From NCBI GenBank assembly GCA_012295275.1, contig CM022679.1, forward strand, positions 2,520,116 to 2,584,115: a DNA stretch of 64,000 bases. The letters run 5' to 3'. The translations under genes and the position numbers were made by a program. The notes under the pieces are model-generated. The model was not told the DNA's origin and ran no database searches. It worked only from the letters and a program-made list of their open reading frames with translations. Below are positions 1 to 13,961 of the stretch, in pieces (the stretch's first letter is position 1; every line of letters starts with the position of its first letter). Source of the stretch: Chrysomallon squamiferum (taxonomy: Eukaryota > Mollusca > Gastropoda > Neomphalida > Peltospiridae).

Positions 1-218
1 TTCAAGCAGTTTAAAATGTGTTTTGTCACAAAAATACAATTTGCATCTCATTTCGCACAGTAATTTGTTTCCAAGTCAATACCTTTAGTCAGCTGTACTG
101 GGTTTGGGTGTATTTCTTTGGATTTAATTTAAATGAAAATGTATTTAACATTCAAAAAAATATTGTTTAGTGTCAGTCGTTTACATACATTCACACACAC
201 GCACACAAACACATATAT

Positions 219-224
<6 letters not shown>

Positions 225-307
<83 letters not shown>
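225..307. repeat. (GA)n microsatellite
   Basis: About 41 uninterrupted AG dinucleotides follow a short CA/TA tract. It produces spurious Arg-Glu frames. Confidence 0.98.
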
Positions 308-310
<3 letters not shown>

Positions 311-3091
311 ATCAGCTGGATTAAACAAAACCTTTTTTTTTTTTTTTTTTTCACAGCAGATACATTTTACAAGTAAAATATAAAATAATGAATTGAAGTA
401 ACAGAATATGTTTTCAATTTTTATTTCTACCATACAACAAGATGAATTGAAAAAAAAAAAAAAAAAAAAAAAGAAAGAGAGAGAAGCCGTTTGCTTCCAG
501 GAGGAATTTAAAAAAAGAAGAAATTTAATTGTTTAAATCGAAGGTTTACAGTTCTTTGACAGATCAGTCGTCGGGCGCAGACTGGAATATTGTCAGAACG
601 GGACATGATGAAAAAGTATCCATCATTCCCTAGACGAGTACTCTATCATTTAATTAGCCTTCTCTTCTGTGGATTTCTGAAGTTTGTTTTTAGCAGACTC
701 GGACACTGCAGATAGCTCAGTGGTGTAGCTTTGGTACGGCAAATGTGGCACGAACTCTGAGAACTTTCTATTAATCTTCACTGATATTTCTGACCTGATT
801 TTATTGTAAAATTATCTGAAAAAAATGGATGTTTGGACAGGGACACAATTTCGCTGCTCACCATAGACGCCATTTTCCGTAGCTATGCCCTTGAGACGAA
901 TCCGAGCTCTAAATTTGATTTGAGTGATAGGAATTTATTTTCCATTCCCCATCTTCACACTGCAGTAGTGTCTGAAGTCTCTTTTTATAAATAAATAAAA
1001 CAGTTATTTATGTGTTTTGTCACAAAATTAAGCTAGATGCATTAAGATATGGTCGATTTTTTTTTTTTTTCCGGAAACTTGAACATAAAAGACAAAAAAG
1101 TGTGAAATATGACTTTGGCTGCTTTGTTTTGTTCGCGTCGTCGCCTGTTTAAAGTGAATTGCAATCGACAGAGGATCAATTCTTCTCGGGGTTTCTAACC
1201 TGATACACGTGGCATAGCCTGTGGGTAACGTTTTTTTAGTTGTTTTTTTCCCTCTTATTATAATTATTATTATTTATTTAATTTGTTTTTTTCGATGGTT
1301 AACAATTATATCTCAAACCAGATGTCAGCCTGAATTAGAAACTAGTTAATTTCAACATGAGCATAATATCTATAACTTAACATGATTACATTCGTTTCAG
1401 AAAGGTTAATATAATATAAAATCAAAGAAATAGTATTACTGAAGTGATATATGAGAAAGTGAGAAAGCGAATGAATAGAACGGACGAATCTTCACCATGT
1501 CGTCATCATCATCATCATCAATAATATCATCTTTATTTTCTTCTTAATCTTAATCATCATTATTTTCATTCTTTTCTTCGTGTCCTTCTTTATTTTAATG
1601 AACTTCTCGTTGCTCAGTGATGGATACCGTGACCCCCCTCCCAGAACCGCCCCGCCTGCTTACTGCCATTATCACTAAACAAGAGCTGTTTTAAGTTGAA
1701 GACTGATTGAATAACGTGGGAGTGTTTTCATTAATCAAATCAGTTATCTGCGGGTAAGTAGTTCTTGTGTCTGAAGTTCAGAAAATCAAGTTAACATTTA
1801 TCTACAGAGTTTGAATCGACTTGTTATTCTGTCCCAGGATGATTAAAAATTAACTGTTTTTGCTAAATAATGGTACATTCTGTATTCTTTCAAGTGATAA
1901 TGCAAGTAACCAACGTTTGCTAATAATAAAGTTTGACAGCATTATTATTATTATTATTATTTTTACGTAAATCAGATTATTTTTATGTAAATAAATGTAT
2001 CAGAATCTGTTCATTATCAAAAGATATGGCTTATGATACATCGCCCCCTTTCCACTCCCCTCCCCAGAACAGATCCACTCCTTGATAATCTGAATTTACT
2101 AATATCATAACAAATCCCTGATGAATAATTCAAGATCCGGAAGTTTTCAGACAATATACATTTCTTACAGTACACGTTTCTGTTGTTTTTTCTTTAAGCA
2201 GTTTCCTAATTATTTCCTCATCTTCTCTGGAGATTCTACGTTTCTGTCAGTGGGAGAAGACTCGATAATTCTCTGCGAGCCCGAGAATGTTCTTTGTGAA
2301 CTTCAAACACAACGAATTCTTACTCATCGATAATCCTATTTTCTGAAGGTCAGCAGAGAAGCACGAAGGAAGTCTCCTATATTCCTCGGCAAAGTCAAAG
2401 TCTGGGTCCATGCGACACTAGACCATATCACATAACACTGGAACACAAATACATCACAACAAAATACAACACGGCACCACATCACAGTAACCACACCCAA
2501 ACCAAAGTACATCACAACACACTGCACGACGCAAATCAAACCACACATCATATCACACGAAACCAAAGCACACCAGACCACACTAAACTACACCATTTTA
2601 TTCTCAGTGATATAAAACTATATTTTCTTTTGACTGTTGAACAATAACGTCATAATACACCATAGAATGGCATACCATACCATATTATATTAATACGTTT
2701 TATTTCTGTGGTAGTCACTGGCCAGAGTCTTATTGACTTTTGTTTTGATTGCTGACATATTCGTCTACACTTGATTAGCGAAGCGTGAGTTCATAACAAA
2801 CTCACTACTCTGCCTGCTCACGACTGTGTGAGTCATCGGGATTCTCCCCTTGGCAATTTGTTAAAACACAACCATCACCATCGTCACCTCCATAACCAAC
2901 AAGAAAAACTTGCAATAACACAGCGGAATCAGAGTTTGTAATATTTATCTAACTCTTCCTTGTTTCGTTCGTTTCCAGTTCATTTGTTCATGTTGATATC
3001 TTAAAAGTTATTTGTAAAACCCTATATCCATCCTTTCCATAATTAAAATGTTTAGAAACACCAAAGTTTCTTCTTATGTTCTTCACTAAGA

Positions 3092-3092
<1 letters not shown>

Positions 3093-3147
<55 letters not shown>

Positions 3148-3149
3148 TT

Positions 3150-3185
<36 letters not shown>
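3093..3185. repeat. Compound poly-A / (TA)n tract
   Basis: A poly-A run, an alternating AT run of about 26 bases and a second poly-A run of about 30 bases follow each other. Confidence 0.95.
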
Positions 3186-3188
<3 letters not shown>

Positions 3189-3779
3189 CATAACGTTACG
3201 GAGCAATTAGGTGGTTTGTCTTGATCTTTCAGTTCTCACAAATACTCGCATAATTTTCATGAATAAAGGTCCAGGTTCCTCGACACAAACTTATTTCTTC
3301 TGTCTACAGCATGACAATACTTTCAACAAATTGACACAATAATTGTGTTCAGACAGAATGATTATAAACTTGTAAATAATTCAGTCAATCAAATTAGATT
3401 TTTTTTCAAATCAGGTTTTGCATTCTGAGTTGTAATTGAATATTCAAAACTGACATTGTTTTTATGTTGTATTTTTTTATCTTGTTGTCTGCTGTTACAG
3501 TGAGGAATACTCGACATGTAAATTAATAGTCTGAACATTTTCTTCTTTATTAAATTCCTCTTAATCTACGCGATGTTTATCCATTCTTCCTTTTCGTCAT
3601 CTTCATCATTATTGTTACTGTTAATAGTTAAAAAGGAAAATACGATACACCTACACCCTGCTTACATCTGCATACAGTTATGTAACTGCCATTATACTTA
3701 CACTTTATGCCTACGCACCATTCTTCCTGAATCCCCTTAGGCTTATGTCCTTTGATGCTTATATCCCGTTATTTCTATA

Positions 3780-3786
<7 letters not shown>

Positions 3787-3816
<30 letters not shown>
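3787..3816. repeat. (AC)n microsatellite
   Basis: About 14 AC dinucleotides are uninterrupted. Confidence 0.95.
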
Positions 3817-3817
<1 letters not shown>

Positions 3818-5850
3818 TCTATTTCTCTTGCGATTTCACTTTTAAAACTATTATTCTGTCCATAACTTAATATAAATCAACACCTTAAATAAACGTTCAG
3901 ATCTTAGTATTTTTTATTGATTCTGTTCTTATATTTAATGCGTGTTGACATTTTAAATATTTCTTATTCATATTTATGTTGAAACATGTAAAAACGATCT
4001 CAGGGTCGATTGTGCTTAGTGGATTTTGTCATGTAAAGTGTTAATTAAACAATAACATCAATTATGACTGTGACACCAACAGCAATATTAACAACAACAA
4101 CAATTATGATAGAAACTATAACAATAATAGTAAGAAAAAGAACATTAATGATGACAGTAACAATGACGACAACAACAACAACAACAACAATAAAACAATT
4201 AAATTTTAATAAGAATATCCGTGAAGTGTTTATATAACAGGACTGATCTTTATAATCGATATTTCGGACACGCCAGGCGTGCTTTGTCGCACATCTTCTA
4301 AACAAAGTAATTTTCTCCTGTTACATTGCGTAATTGTGATTTGCCTGTCGACTCTGTGAGTTAGTGTCGTGTTTCTCACTGCGAACAAAGTCATTTAGCG
4401 ACACTCAGTCTTATTTAGCTTCCAGTCGTGCAATGCGGTTTTGATTAAATTCACCGACACCGTCAACACCGTCACATCCAAACTACGTACACGACTTAAA
4501 CCAGCACCTTCACACTACTGATTAAAAAACAACTTTTTTTTTTTTTTAAGTCCTCGCTGGGTTAGCAAGCTTCATGCTTTGTGTGTTGATGTTTAGATTA
4601 AATGTCAATGTACAAGCGTCGCTGTTAATTACACGTATACTTGGTTAGTAACATATTTCTATACCGCAAAACTATTAATAATACCATATAACTCTTTGTA
4701 TTTTTTAAATGGCTATTAATAAAAATAATCTTTATTGATAATAAATTTTGACGTATATAGATCAAATATTGTTTACTATATTTAAGAAAAAAATTATTGA
4801 TATATTTTTTTTTTATTATCTTATAAATTTTTAATGTATCAGTAACGCAAAAAGGACCAAATGACATTTCTATATTTAAAAATGATTATTAATATTTAAA
4901 GAATGATAATATACTTTATTAAAAAAAATATATAAAATAAATGATTTTCTTTTTTTTTTTCTTTTTTTTTAAATCAGCTATGCTTCAGACTTTGCTAACA
5001 ATAAACTTTGAATGAAGTATAGTTCAGAGGATGCCTTTAAGTATTTTATTTTTACAACGAGGTAATCTGAATCCTTTGGACACTTCCAAATGATGGTTAT
5101 TTTTGTATTTTTGTATTTGAACATGAAGTATAACCTTTACTAACAATAAAGTTTTGCACTAATTCGTGCAGGCCGGCAATCGAGTAATTTTAAGTAGTGT
5201 TTGTACAATGTTAGAAAAAGCCCTGAAAAAAGAAATAAGAAAAAGGAGAGGGGGAAAAGAAAAAAAAACACCAAAAAACCCCATAAATTAATAAGATAAA
5301 ATAAAAGTTAACTATCTCAGTGGGATTTGAAAAAATCCATGACTGAAATAGTTTTTATCACCGTTAAATATTTTAACAGAAACCTAATAAACAATTCAGT
5401 GAAAATGTGTCTATTACTACTTTAAAAATAATATCGAAAGCTAATTTGCTGTGAAAAAAAAAGGTGAGAAAGGTTAATATTGTTGGCAGACGGTTAATAT
5501 ATAAATTAGTCTTTTGTCAAAAGCGAATTGATAAAAGAAATGAACACAAAAAGCTGTTTGTTCACACATCAACAGTGAAACGTATTTCGTGATTAGAGTT
5601 GTCTACCGTGGTGTTAATGGTTTCTCACATTTCCGGTGATAAGACAAAGTAAATAGCGCTAACATGAACCTCTGCTAGAGTAATGACAAGTAATATTTTA
5701 TGTTTAAAATAAAGAAATATATGTGTGCGCATTTTCAATGAGAGCCATACATTAACACATTCGAGAGAAAAAAAAAAACAACAACAAAAAAAAAACATTG
5801 TCGAACGGAGTGGTAAATCAAGAACGTTTGACAGACAGGGTTAAAATAAA

Positions 5851-5882
<32 letters not shown>

Positions 5883-6669
5883 ACACTTATATGACTGCAC
5901 AGCTAATATTGACAGATATATTTCCAATGTTAACAGGTGCATGTTAATAAATGATACAGCCTGGGCTCAACTGTAAAGACCCTCGTTAACAACGACGTCA
6001 TCACCACAAATAATGTCATAATCGTCCTCGTTATCAGCTAATATGAATATTTCACACTTTAATATCTCATAACACCGTCACAAACAACAACGACAACAAA
6101 AAGGTTTTTTTTTAAACATAACTCAAACTAAAAATAATCAATACTGACATCATGAAAGTAAAAAGGTGATTTTAATGTGACTCTGACAGAGCCTTATGAT
6201 GTGATGTAGAACGACAGAAAATTAATGTTTACTCTGCGACGCCATCTTGTTTCTGTCAATTTTGCGTGGAAATGCAACTTCCGTCAGACGTATTTTATCT
6301 AACCTGATGATTCCTTCGAAAAGTCGAAGAGATTTTCAAAGAAAAAAAAAGAGAGAAAAAAAAAAAGAAGAAGGAAAACGAATATTTTCTGAAAAAAAAT
6401 AAAAATAAAAAGGAGAAGGAAAGAGAAAGAAAGTAATCAATATGGTGTTATTCGAGTAGGCCAGACTGTATGAAATGTGGTGAATAGTTTGTAATTACCA
6501 ACATACATTTTTAATGACACATTTACTCAGGCGACAAGCTGGTTTTTAAAACGATACCAGTGTGCTAATCTTTCCTATTGAATCCTTTTTATAGCTTTCA
6601 CCCAGAGAGTTTCATCAGGCATATTTTAGTGTACGTATTGTTAGCTGGTTACTGTGTTAGCTTGTTACT

Positions 6670-6805
6670 GATGGTTTAATAGACGCGCAGATACCGTGTC
6701 GGGAAAGACTCGGTACAGTCCTGTGATATTCATGTTGGGCTATTTCCAATCATATCCCTAGAGAGGTTTATCAAAAACTGTCCTGTATACTTTTCCAGTG
6801 TACGG
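6670..6805 (+). mobile_element. Degenerate molluscan-type tRNA-SINE fragment
   Basis: The block contains tgttgggctatttccaa, then gtttatcaaaaac and gtatacttttcc in the same order and spacing as the SINE at 34.59 kb (tgttgggctgtttctaa, gtttaccaaaggcc, gtatactctcc). From memory this matches the body of a tRNA-derived SINE abundant in molluscan genomes. The tRNA head would lie around 6,670-6,720 but is too diverged to show clear A and B boxes. Confidence 0.5.
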
Positions 6806-7954
6806 TGACAGCCGATTTTAGTTACTATTTGTCTGATCCTTAACTATCATTATGTATGAATGTAGATTAAAGTATTAAATGTGTCTGTCGTTAAATAAAA
6901 TGTTTATTTCTCTGAGTTGAGAATCTGATATTATAACTATTTCTAATATGATGCAATTTGTTTCTGTTATCAAAAATTCAGACAGAAGCAAACAGTGGTG
7001 TATATTTATAATAATACGCTTAATTTTTAAAACTCATTATGATAAAGGTGATTATAAGGTCACTTTACACCAGTCTAGCCAGTTTGAAGATATTTTAGTT
7101 ACATCTGCTTAGAAATAAACAGAAATTATAGAAAATCTGACATTTTCGATATTTTGTCTTTATATTATTATTATTATTATTATTATTATTCGTATTATTA
7201 TTATTATTAAATCTCTATAATATCATGCTTACTATTAATTTTTTTTATAAACTCACATACAGACAGACATTTCTTTCTGGCGGAGATATGCGGTATAAAG
7301 CGATATTTTATGCCTACACAGTTTTATAAACTGTTCTACAGAAAGATTTCAGAAATCACTACTTCATCATTATCGCTTCAAAAGTACTAGTACGAGATTC
7401 ATAAGGCTGCTTTGCAGCTTTTGAGGATGACAGTTCCTGGATTTGATCAGGAAAAGCTTCCTCTTGTTTCGTTTTTTTTTTAAAGAAAAAGAAAGAAAGA
7501 ACTCAACACTGCATCCAAAATCTTCAGCTAAAATCTCAATCCTTGATTTGCATACTTCCGAGTTCTGAAGTGGCATGCAAGTAAAAGAAAGAGATTTTAG
7601 TTGACAATGTTAGTTAATGGTAACACTTTGACAAAAATTATTTGTAAACACTGCAAAACACTGCTACATACTCTATCTGCAAGTAAAGCTGTTTTTGGCT
7701 GTGATATTCAGACGGTCATGGGATCGATTCTAAGCAGCTGTACTTGTAATATAGTTTTAAAAAAAAGAAAAAAAGAAACCACACACAAATCCTGTCATAG
7801 TTATCTTAACCTTCATCGAAGATCTGTGAACTGTATTACCTGTTTTAGGAATGCAGTCTTGTGCCAGAGCGTGCTGGGACAGATTCAGACTGAAAAGAGA
7901 CAAAACATTATCATAACACTATTAGCAGTCAGTGAGACAGTTTGATCTTTTCAT

Positions 7955-8290
7955 GTCCTGTCAGCTCAGATTCAGGTAATACTTTTTTTTACAAGATTAT
8001 TTCAACTCCAACTCAGGTAATTGTATCTAGTTCTCTTCCTACAAGATTAATGTCAGCTCAGACTCAAGTTATATCTTTTTACAAGATTATTGTCAGCTAA
8101 AAGCTATTTTCTTTCATTCTTTTTGTAACACTTTTTTTTTAACGAGATTATCGTCAGTTCATACTCAGGTAATATTTCACGGCTCCATTTTTACGAGATT
8201 GTTGTGAGCGCACAATCTGGTAATATCGTTTTACGAGGTTTTTGTCAGCTCAAACTCTGGTAATATCTTTTTACAAGATTGTTGTACGAC
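7955..8290. repeat. Degenerate minisatellite, unit about 40-60 bp
   Basis: The phrase tttttacaagattattgtc followed by agctcagactcaggtaata recurs at least six times with substitutions and length changes (near 7,960, 8,030, 8,080, 8,145, 8,200, 8,235 and 8,270). Confidence 0.8.
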
Positions 8291-9356
8291 TAGGTCATTG
8301 TCCTTCTGCTCTTCTGACCTCAGCCACAATTTGCAGAGGCATCCATTGTTCCTTGAAACACTTGAATCAGCTGCTTCCACGTTGTACTGCATCGATTCTC
8401 GTTCGACCTCGCACAATCACGTGAGAGTTGCTCAGACCTGCTTTTCACTGCTAATCCCCGGCGTCTTCACATAATCGAGTGAACAAACAAAGTTCTGCAT
8501 CGTGGATGAATATTTTATCTACTGTTTCCGTTTTAGAGAGTGAAGCACCGTGGGAAGGCCCATTCTTGTAGTGTTATTGGTAGAATTTCTGGGTAGTAGC
8601 GTGTTTAAAGTAACTGAAGGTTTTCGTCCCTTTCTTTGAAATGAGGAGAGAATTGTTCGCGGTGGAGTGTCTTAAGTGTGTACTTTGAAATATTGTAATC
8701 AGCATAAAATTCACGATAGTATAAAAGTCTGTTTCTACATTTGAGTTTCGTATGTATTTGTCTGTTTGTGTCTGTGTGTTGTGTGTGTGTGTGTGTGTTA
8801 CTGCAACATACATAAACAACAACAATACAACAAAAAGAACACAAAAAACACACAGAACAACAACCACTAGATAAATAAATTTAAAAAACTATCAAAATGT
8901 CACGTTTTTCCATTAATTTATCAGTTAATGTTCTTTATAGAAACATTTCTATTCTTAGATAAAAAAAAAATACGTAGAAAAAATAACCTTATTAATTAGG
9001 AAAATGAAAGCCTGAAACGTAATGTATTAAAAACATACTGCCATGAAAATCATGTCTGTGATCTTTCAATATACATATCATTATAACGAGAATTGAAAAA
9101 GCTGGTCGTTTGTCATACAACGTCATTACATCAAAGCAGAGAATATTGAACTTTCGATACACTCATATAAAATTTCTTAGCTGATGAGAAACATGATTCA
9201 CAATGGAAATTTGAAATTAAAATCATATAAAAAAATAACAAAAATAAATAAATGAATAAAAGAACTGACAAAAGACTAAAAAATGTGTAATGAATAATTT
9301 CATTATTATGGAGAAAAACAGTCATCAGCAACATCATCATCAATCATGAGGATCAT

Positions 9357-9357
9357 G

Positions 9358-9412
<55 letters not shown>
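9357..9412. repeat. (ATT)n microsatellite
   Basis: About 18 near-perfect ATT trinucleotides, continuing into degenerate ATT/GTT sequence to about 9,470. Confidence 0.95.
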
Positions 9413-9416
<4 letters not shown>

Positions 9417-9640
9417 TACTGATATTGTTATTGTTATTATCATTACAATTACTGTTATTGTTATTGTTGTTAGCAATAATTATATTATTAGTGAGCGAGT
9501 GAGAGAGAGAGAGATATGAAATTAATTATATTTCTACAAAGACACAAAGCTCTGGTTGAACGTGTCACGTGATGGAATTGTTAACGTTGACTCAAGACAG
9601 ACTACGAGGAAGTTTATTACAGACATGAAAGGTTGAATGT

Positions 9641-9700
9641 ACGTGATATTTACTAACGTGATATTTACTAACGTGATATTTACTTACGTGATGTTTACTT
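9641..9700. repeat. 15-bp minisatellite, 4 copies
   Basis: Four tandem units of acgtgatatttacta occur, with single changes in the last two copies. Confidence 0.95.
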
Positions 9701-9789
9701 ATGTTGTGCACTGTAATCATCACATTAAGTAAAAAAACATCACGACATAAAAATATTTATATAACTTTTGTTTGCTCAAGTTTCAATAG

Positions 9790-9972
9790 CTTTGATACAA
9801 TATCTACATCAGTAATAACAGTGTCTATGTAAATAATAACACCTATAAAAATAAAAAATCTATATAAATAATAATATCTATATAAGTAATAAGACCTATA
9901 AATGTATAAAAAAAGAATCTATTTAAGTAATAACATCTCTATAAGGTATAACATCTGTATAAATAAATGTTT
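9790..9972. repeat. Degenerate repeat, unit about 20 bp
   Basis: Variants of taataacatctatataaa recur about eight times with indels. Confidence 0.7.
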
Positions 9973-10996
9973 CTTCATCCTTTGCTTTCTGTACTTACTT
10001 TTTCTTTCACTGGTATTTTTTTTAATTCATTTCTCTTTCAGTAGGTTAAATATACTGAACGAAAACATATAAGGTTCATGAAAATAATAAGGCTATTAGC
10101 ATCTATTGTTACGGCATCATTATATTAAATTCACTACAGATTGTAAATTGTGCTTACGAAAATAAACTTAAAATATGAAATTTATGACTAATGAAAATAT
10201 ATAATTATTATAAGGTTTTTTCTTATCTTCTTCTTCTTATTATTATTATGTCAGTGATTCATATTCATTGTATGATTATTGTTGTTTTATATATGAAAAT
10301 ATTTCAAGATTCATAACTTTTTGTGATCAGTATATCTTTTTTGCAATCGAATATTTATCGTAATGACTCAAGCACTAGATGACATATAATTATTACGTCA
10401 ATAATTGTGCAGAACGTACGTAATAAAATACGTTTATTATTAAGTTAAAGACCGTCTATAAATAGCATATTTAATTTGACGAACAGATTTCTATGGTTAA
10501 ATTTTATTAAATGTAAAATTATAGTGAAAAACGATTATTAACTTAATGTATTTAGTATAATAACTGTATTATCGAGAAGAAGAAAGAAAGAAAGACATAC
10601 AGCTGTTACACAACAGGGTTTACTCTTACCGATAAGCAGCAAGGAATCTTTTGTAGGCCCTATCTCGTATCTACGTCAGCACATACCAATATTCACACTA
10701 CAGCAGCCACGTGCACTGGGTAAAAACGAAACCACGTCAACTTATACCTGGAGGATTATTTAGAAAAAAAAAAAAAAAATGAGAATAAAAATGTATCGAT
10801 TTAACCATTGGACTATGGAGCAGGTACAAAATGGTATTAAAATAGATGAACGGGATTTAATGTGAGATATAAATTAATTACTTTTTGGTTTGGTGTGATT
10901 ACATCATGATTTCTGTTTGTAACGAAACTAGACCCCGTCTTTATTTCTTTTGTATACTGGCATTTGTATAGAACAAATAATGTACTCATTTATTAG

Positions 10997-11445
10997 GAGT
11001 AGCTACTGCTGCTGCTACTACTACTAATACTACTACTACTGCTACTACTACTGCTATTACTACTACTACTACTACTACCACTACTATTTACTAATACTAT
11101 TGCCACTACTATTGCTAGAACTGTTGCTACTACTACTCCATTACTCTTATTCCACGACTACTATTACTACTACTACTACTTCTACTACTACTTCTACTAA
11201 TACTGCTACTACTGATGATGTTTTACTACCACTAATACAACTAACACATTTACTACTACTGTTAGTAAAAGTACTATCACCATTACTATTACTATTAGAA
11301 CCATATGTTCAGCGACCTTCTGTTTCTGATACTACTACTACTACCACTACCACCAGCGTTACCACCACCGCCGCCACCACGACTACTACTACTATTACTA
11401 TTCCTACTATCACTTCTTCTCAGCTTCTGGTTCTGGTGGTACTAG
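10997..11445. repeat. Long degenerate (ACT)n trinucleotide tract
   Basis: About 450 bases are dominated by ctactactacta with interruptions (att, acc, gct, gtt). The resulting Leu/Thr-rich frame is not a gene. Confidence 0.92.
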
Positions 11446-11526
11446 TAAAATAACGATTACAAACTACCATTAGTACTACAAGTTCAGCGTCCCTTATCCT
11501 ACCCACAGGCTCACTTCTTTATTCAT

Positions 11527-11576
11527 TAAAATCCGAAAAATTCCGGCCCTAAGCATTTCGAATAAGAGATTTTTTT
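11527..11576 (-). mobile_element. Tigger/pogo-like terminal fragment
   Basis: The reverse strand reads ttattcgaaatgcttaggg, then ccggaattttttcggattt, close to the terminal repeat of Tigger-type (pogo) elements as I remember them. It is similar to the end of the element at 27.05-27.35 kb. Only one terminus is seen. Confidence 0.45.
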
Positions 11577-12261
11577 CAGTCAGTTACTACAACAACAACT
11601 ACTACCACTGTTGTCGTTGTTGTTCTTCTTCTTCATCGAGGTCATTTGTTATCATTATCACCATTTAACTTGTTCAATACAAATTCATTTTACTAACACT
11701 TACAGATATTTCGATTCTGTGAATTTCAGTCTAACGTAATTTCGCGACCAAACCAAGCGTTAGACAAAGAATGTAATTTTGCCGTTAATTTTTAATGTTG
11801 TTTCTCTGTGCGTTTCGGTTTTTAAATTTGATTAAAGATCTGTCTCCTCCCTCATTCCGTTCTGTCATCGGCTGGGAAACTGAAATCCTCAAACTGCAGA
11901 GTTTTCAAGCACACGCGAAGTGGCTTCCAACAAACACGTTTAGGATTTAATAAAGTTTCATCGCAAAATTGATTTCAAAATTGATCGGCTGTTGTGCAGA
12001 AGCCAGAGGGAACAAAACTGATTATCCTGCTGTATTAAATTTGTGTGTGTGTGTGGGGGGGGGGCGTGTCTGTGTGTGGGCGTGTGTGTGTGTGAAGTTT
12101 TGATGAGTATACTGTTTAATATTCATTATAAAGTGTTTTAAATATATCATTTCCAGACATGTTTTGTAAACAGTAATTTAACACAGGGGCAGGAAAGCAT
12201 AAGAAGAATAACAATGACATCACCATCGTCAGAAAACAGTGGCTTGAATCAGTTATCCATA

Positions 12262-12350
12262 GCACGCTTTGCAGTAGGTGACGAAAATCGATCCCATTTC
12301 CCTGCATTCATAAGACATTCGTTACTTAACCATTGCACCATCAGTTGTTG
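12262..12350 (-). mobile_element. tRNA-SINE-like head, reverse strand
   Basis: On the reverse strand, tgatggtgcaatggttaa resembles a tRNA A-box region and gggatcgattttcg, about 45 bases further on, resembles a B box. No acceptor-stem pairing is visible, so this is a decayed SINE head rather than a functional tRNA. Confidence 0.35.
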
Positions 12351-12786
12351 TAGACTAATGTTTGCTTCTACGACAGACAGCAGTTTGCACTGAACCTCCT
12401 GTCAGCAGCTTGCGTTTTTGTTTCTAATAAACGCAAAACAATGAATTTCTTGTGATGTTAAATCTGCACAGATGAAACAGCAAATACTTCTTTTATCGTG
12501 TTTTTATTCTTTCATAGATTTTTTTATGTCGAACATTGCCGTACTCAGGTTTGACTTATTGTGAGGAAACAAAAGAAGAAAACGAAGAAAAATTCAATTT
12601 CCGAGTAGCTTCTAGCGGTGAAGTACTTTTTAAATTGTTCGTAAACATACTGCGAGATTGAAAGAGTGCGAGTAAATAGAAAAAGTATTTCAAAGTTTTA
12701 TGTGGAACAAAAAGGAGATTTTTAAAGGAGGGAGAAACAGACAATCGTACCGAAATACTTTTAAAAACTGACAGAACTCGTTCAAA

Positions 12787-12797
12787 CAAAAAAAAAA

Positions 12798-12843
<46 letters not shown>
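12787..12843. repeat. Poly-A tract
   Basis: About 55 bases are almost entirely A, with one short TTT interruption. Confidence 0.98.
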
Positions 12844-12845
<2 letters not shown>

Positions 12846-13920
12846 AAAGTTTGAAAAACGACTAGTAAAATAAAAAAAGAAAAAAAAACGATTTCTTTAA
12901 GACGTAATAAAAATAAAGATAAAAAAACTAAAATATTTAAAAGAACAAGCGATTTGAAATCATTTAGAAGTGTGTTAATGTTACATGAATACCTACGTAA
13001 TACTGATACGATAACAGCTGCGTTCAGTGAAAATTTCAGTATCTTCACCTTGCCCCGCCATCATTAGGAGATTAAGGGTGGAAAACAGATTTTCTTTTCT
13101 AAAATTCCAAAAATAAACATAAAAGACTTCGCCTGTTTGAACACAGATTTCTGAGCTGCTATCGCTGCTTGATGTTCGAGGTTGTATTGAAGGGGTAGAA
13201 TTGACAGATACAACTTCCGCGAAACAAAACAGATTTTTCTGCACTAGTAAATGTCACACTGTCTCTCTCTCTCAAAACAAGAAAAAAAGAAAAAAGAAAG
13301 AAGCCATCTCTGCCATTTATGACGTAGTTTATTCAATATCATTAGCTGTAAAATAAGTTTGTTCGCGCTGAAATGTAAATATAGTATAGCACGAACTTTG
13401 ATGTTTACAAATAATAATTGTTGCATCTTCACATTCAATATGTCATCCAGTTCGTTACATATGTACCACCTAATAAAGATCATCTTTAAAGTAAATATGT
13501 TGTGATATAAACATATATTAAAACTAAATAGTGCATATTTCCAAGTGATTATTATATTTGAATGTAACAATAACTGTATGAACACTGAGACTAAATATAT
13601 TCTAGTCACTTCCATAATATTGTATTTTGCAGTAAACTGTATCAAATTGTGTTGTCGAATAAACACATACAGCCCACAAACATATATCGATATATAATCA
13701 AATAACGTACGTACAGATAACATCTATGTACAGTCATCAAACAAACATACGTAAACTATATAATTCATACATACATACATAGATACATATATTTATGGAT
13801 GGATCAATAAATAAAATAAGCAAAGGTAAGAACAAATAAATAATAAAATAAAAAGTAAATAAATAAATAAACGTCACATCGATCATCTCTCCGTTTTAAC
13901 ATTTATACTAGGTTTGATTA

Positions 13921-13961
13921 GTTTTTTTTTTTTTTTTTTTTTTTTTGTTGTTTTTTTTTTT
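13921..13961. repeat. Poly-T tract
   Basis: About 25 T, a GTTG interruption, then more T. Confidence 0.97.

Larger units (their letters stand above)
1..7950. other. Intergenic or 5' region without recognisable genes
   Basis: I see no conserved coding exon on either strand. Open frames here derive from CA/GT-rich, ACA/ATT-rich or GA repeats. The stretch holds microsatellites at 225-307, 3788-3816, 4072-4195 and 7167-7209, an A-run with a TA run at 3093-3185, a CA-rich degenerate tract at about 2410-2600, and a SINE fragment near 6.7 kb. CpG is frequent, unlike the BAIAP3 introns. Confidence 0.7.

Noticed and set aside
705-760. tRNA-like A box (tagctcagtgg)
   Set aside because: No B box or acceptor-stem pairing follows within 80 bases.
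7600-7760. Possible tRNA or SINE head with gggatcgattct B-box-like string
   Set aside because: There is a B-box-like motif but no A box at the right distance and no stem pairing; too weak to call.
11100-11453. 117-codon Leu/Thr-rich open frame
   Set aside because: It is produced by the degenerate ACT trinucleotide repeat and has no domain or splice context.
13244-13723. 159-codon reverse-strand frame
   Set aside because: The composition is AT-driven (Ile, Phe, Tyr, Leu), with no recognisable motif or splice signals; such length is not exceptional in AT-rich DNA over 64 kb.
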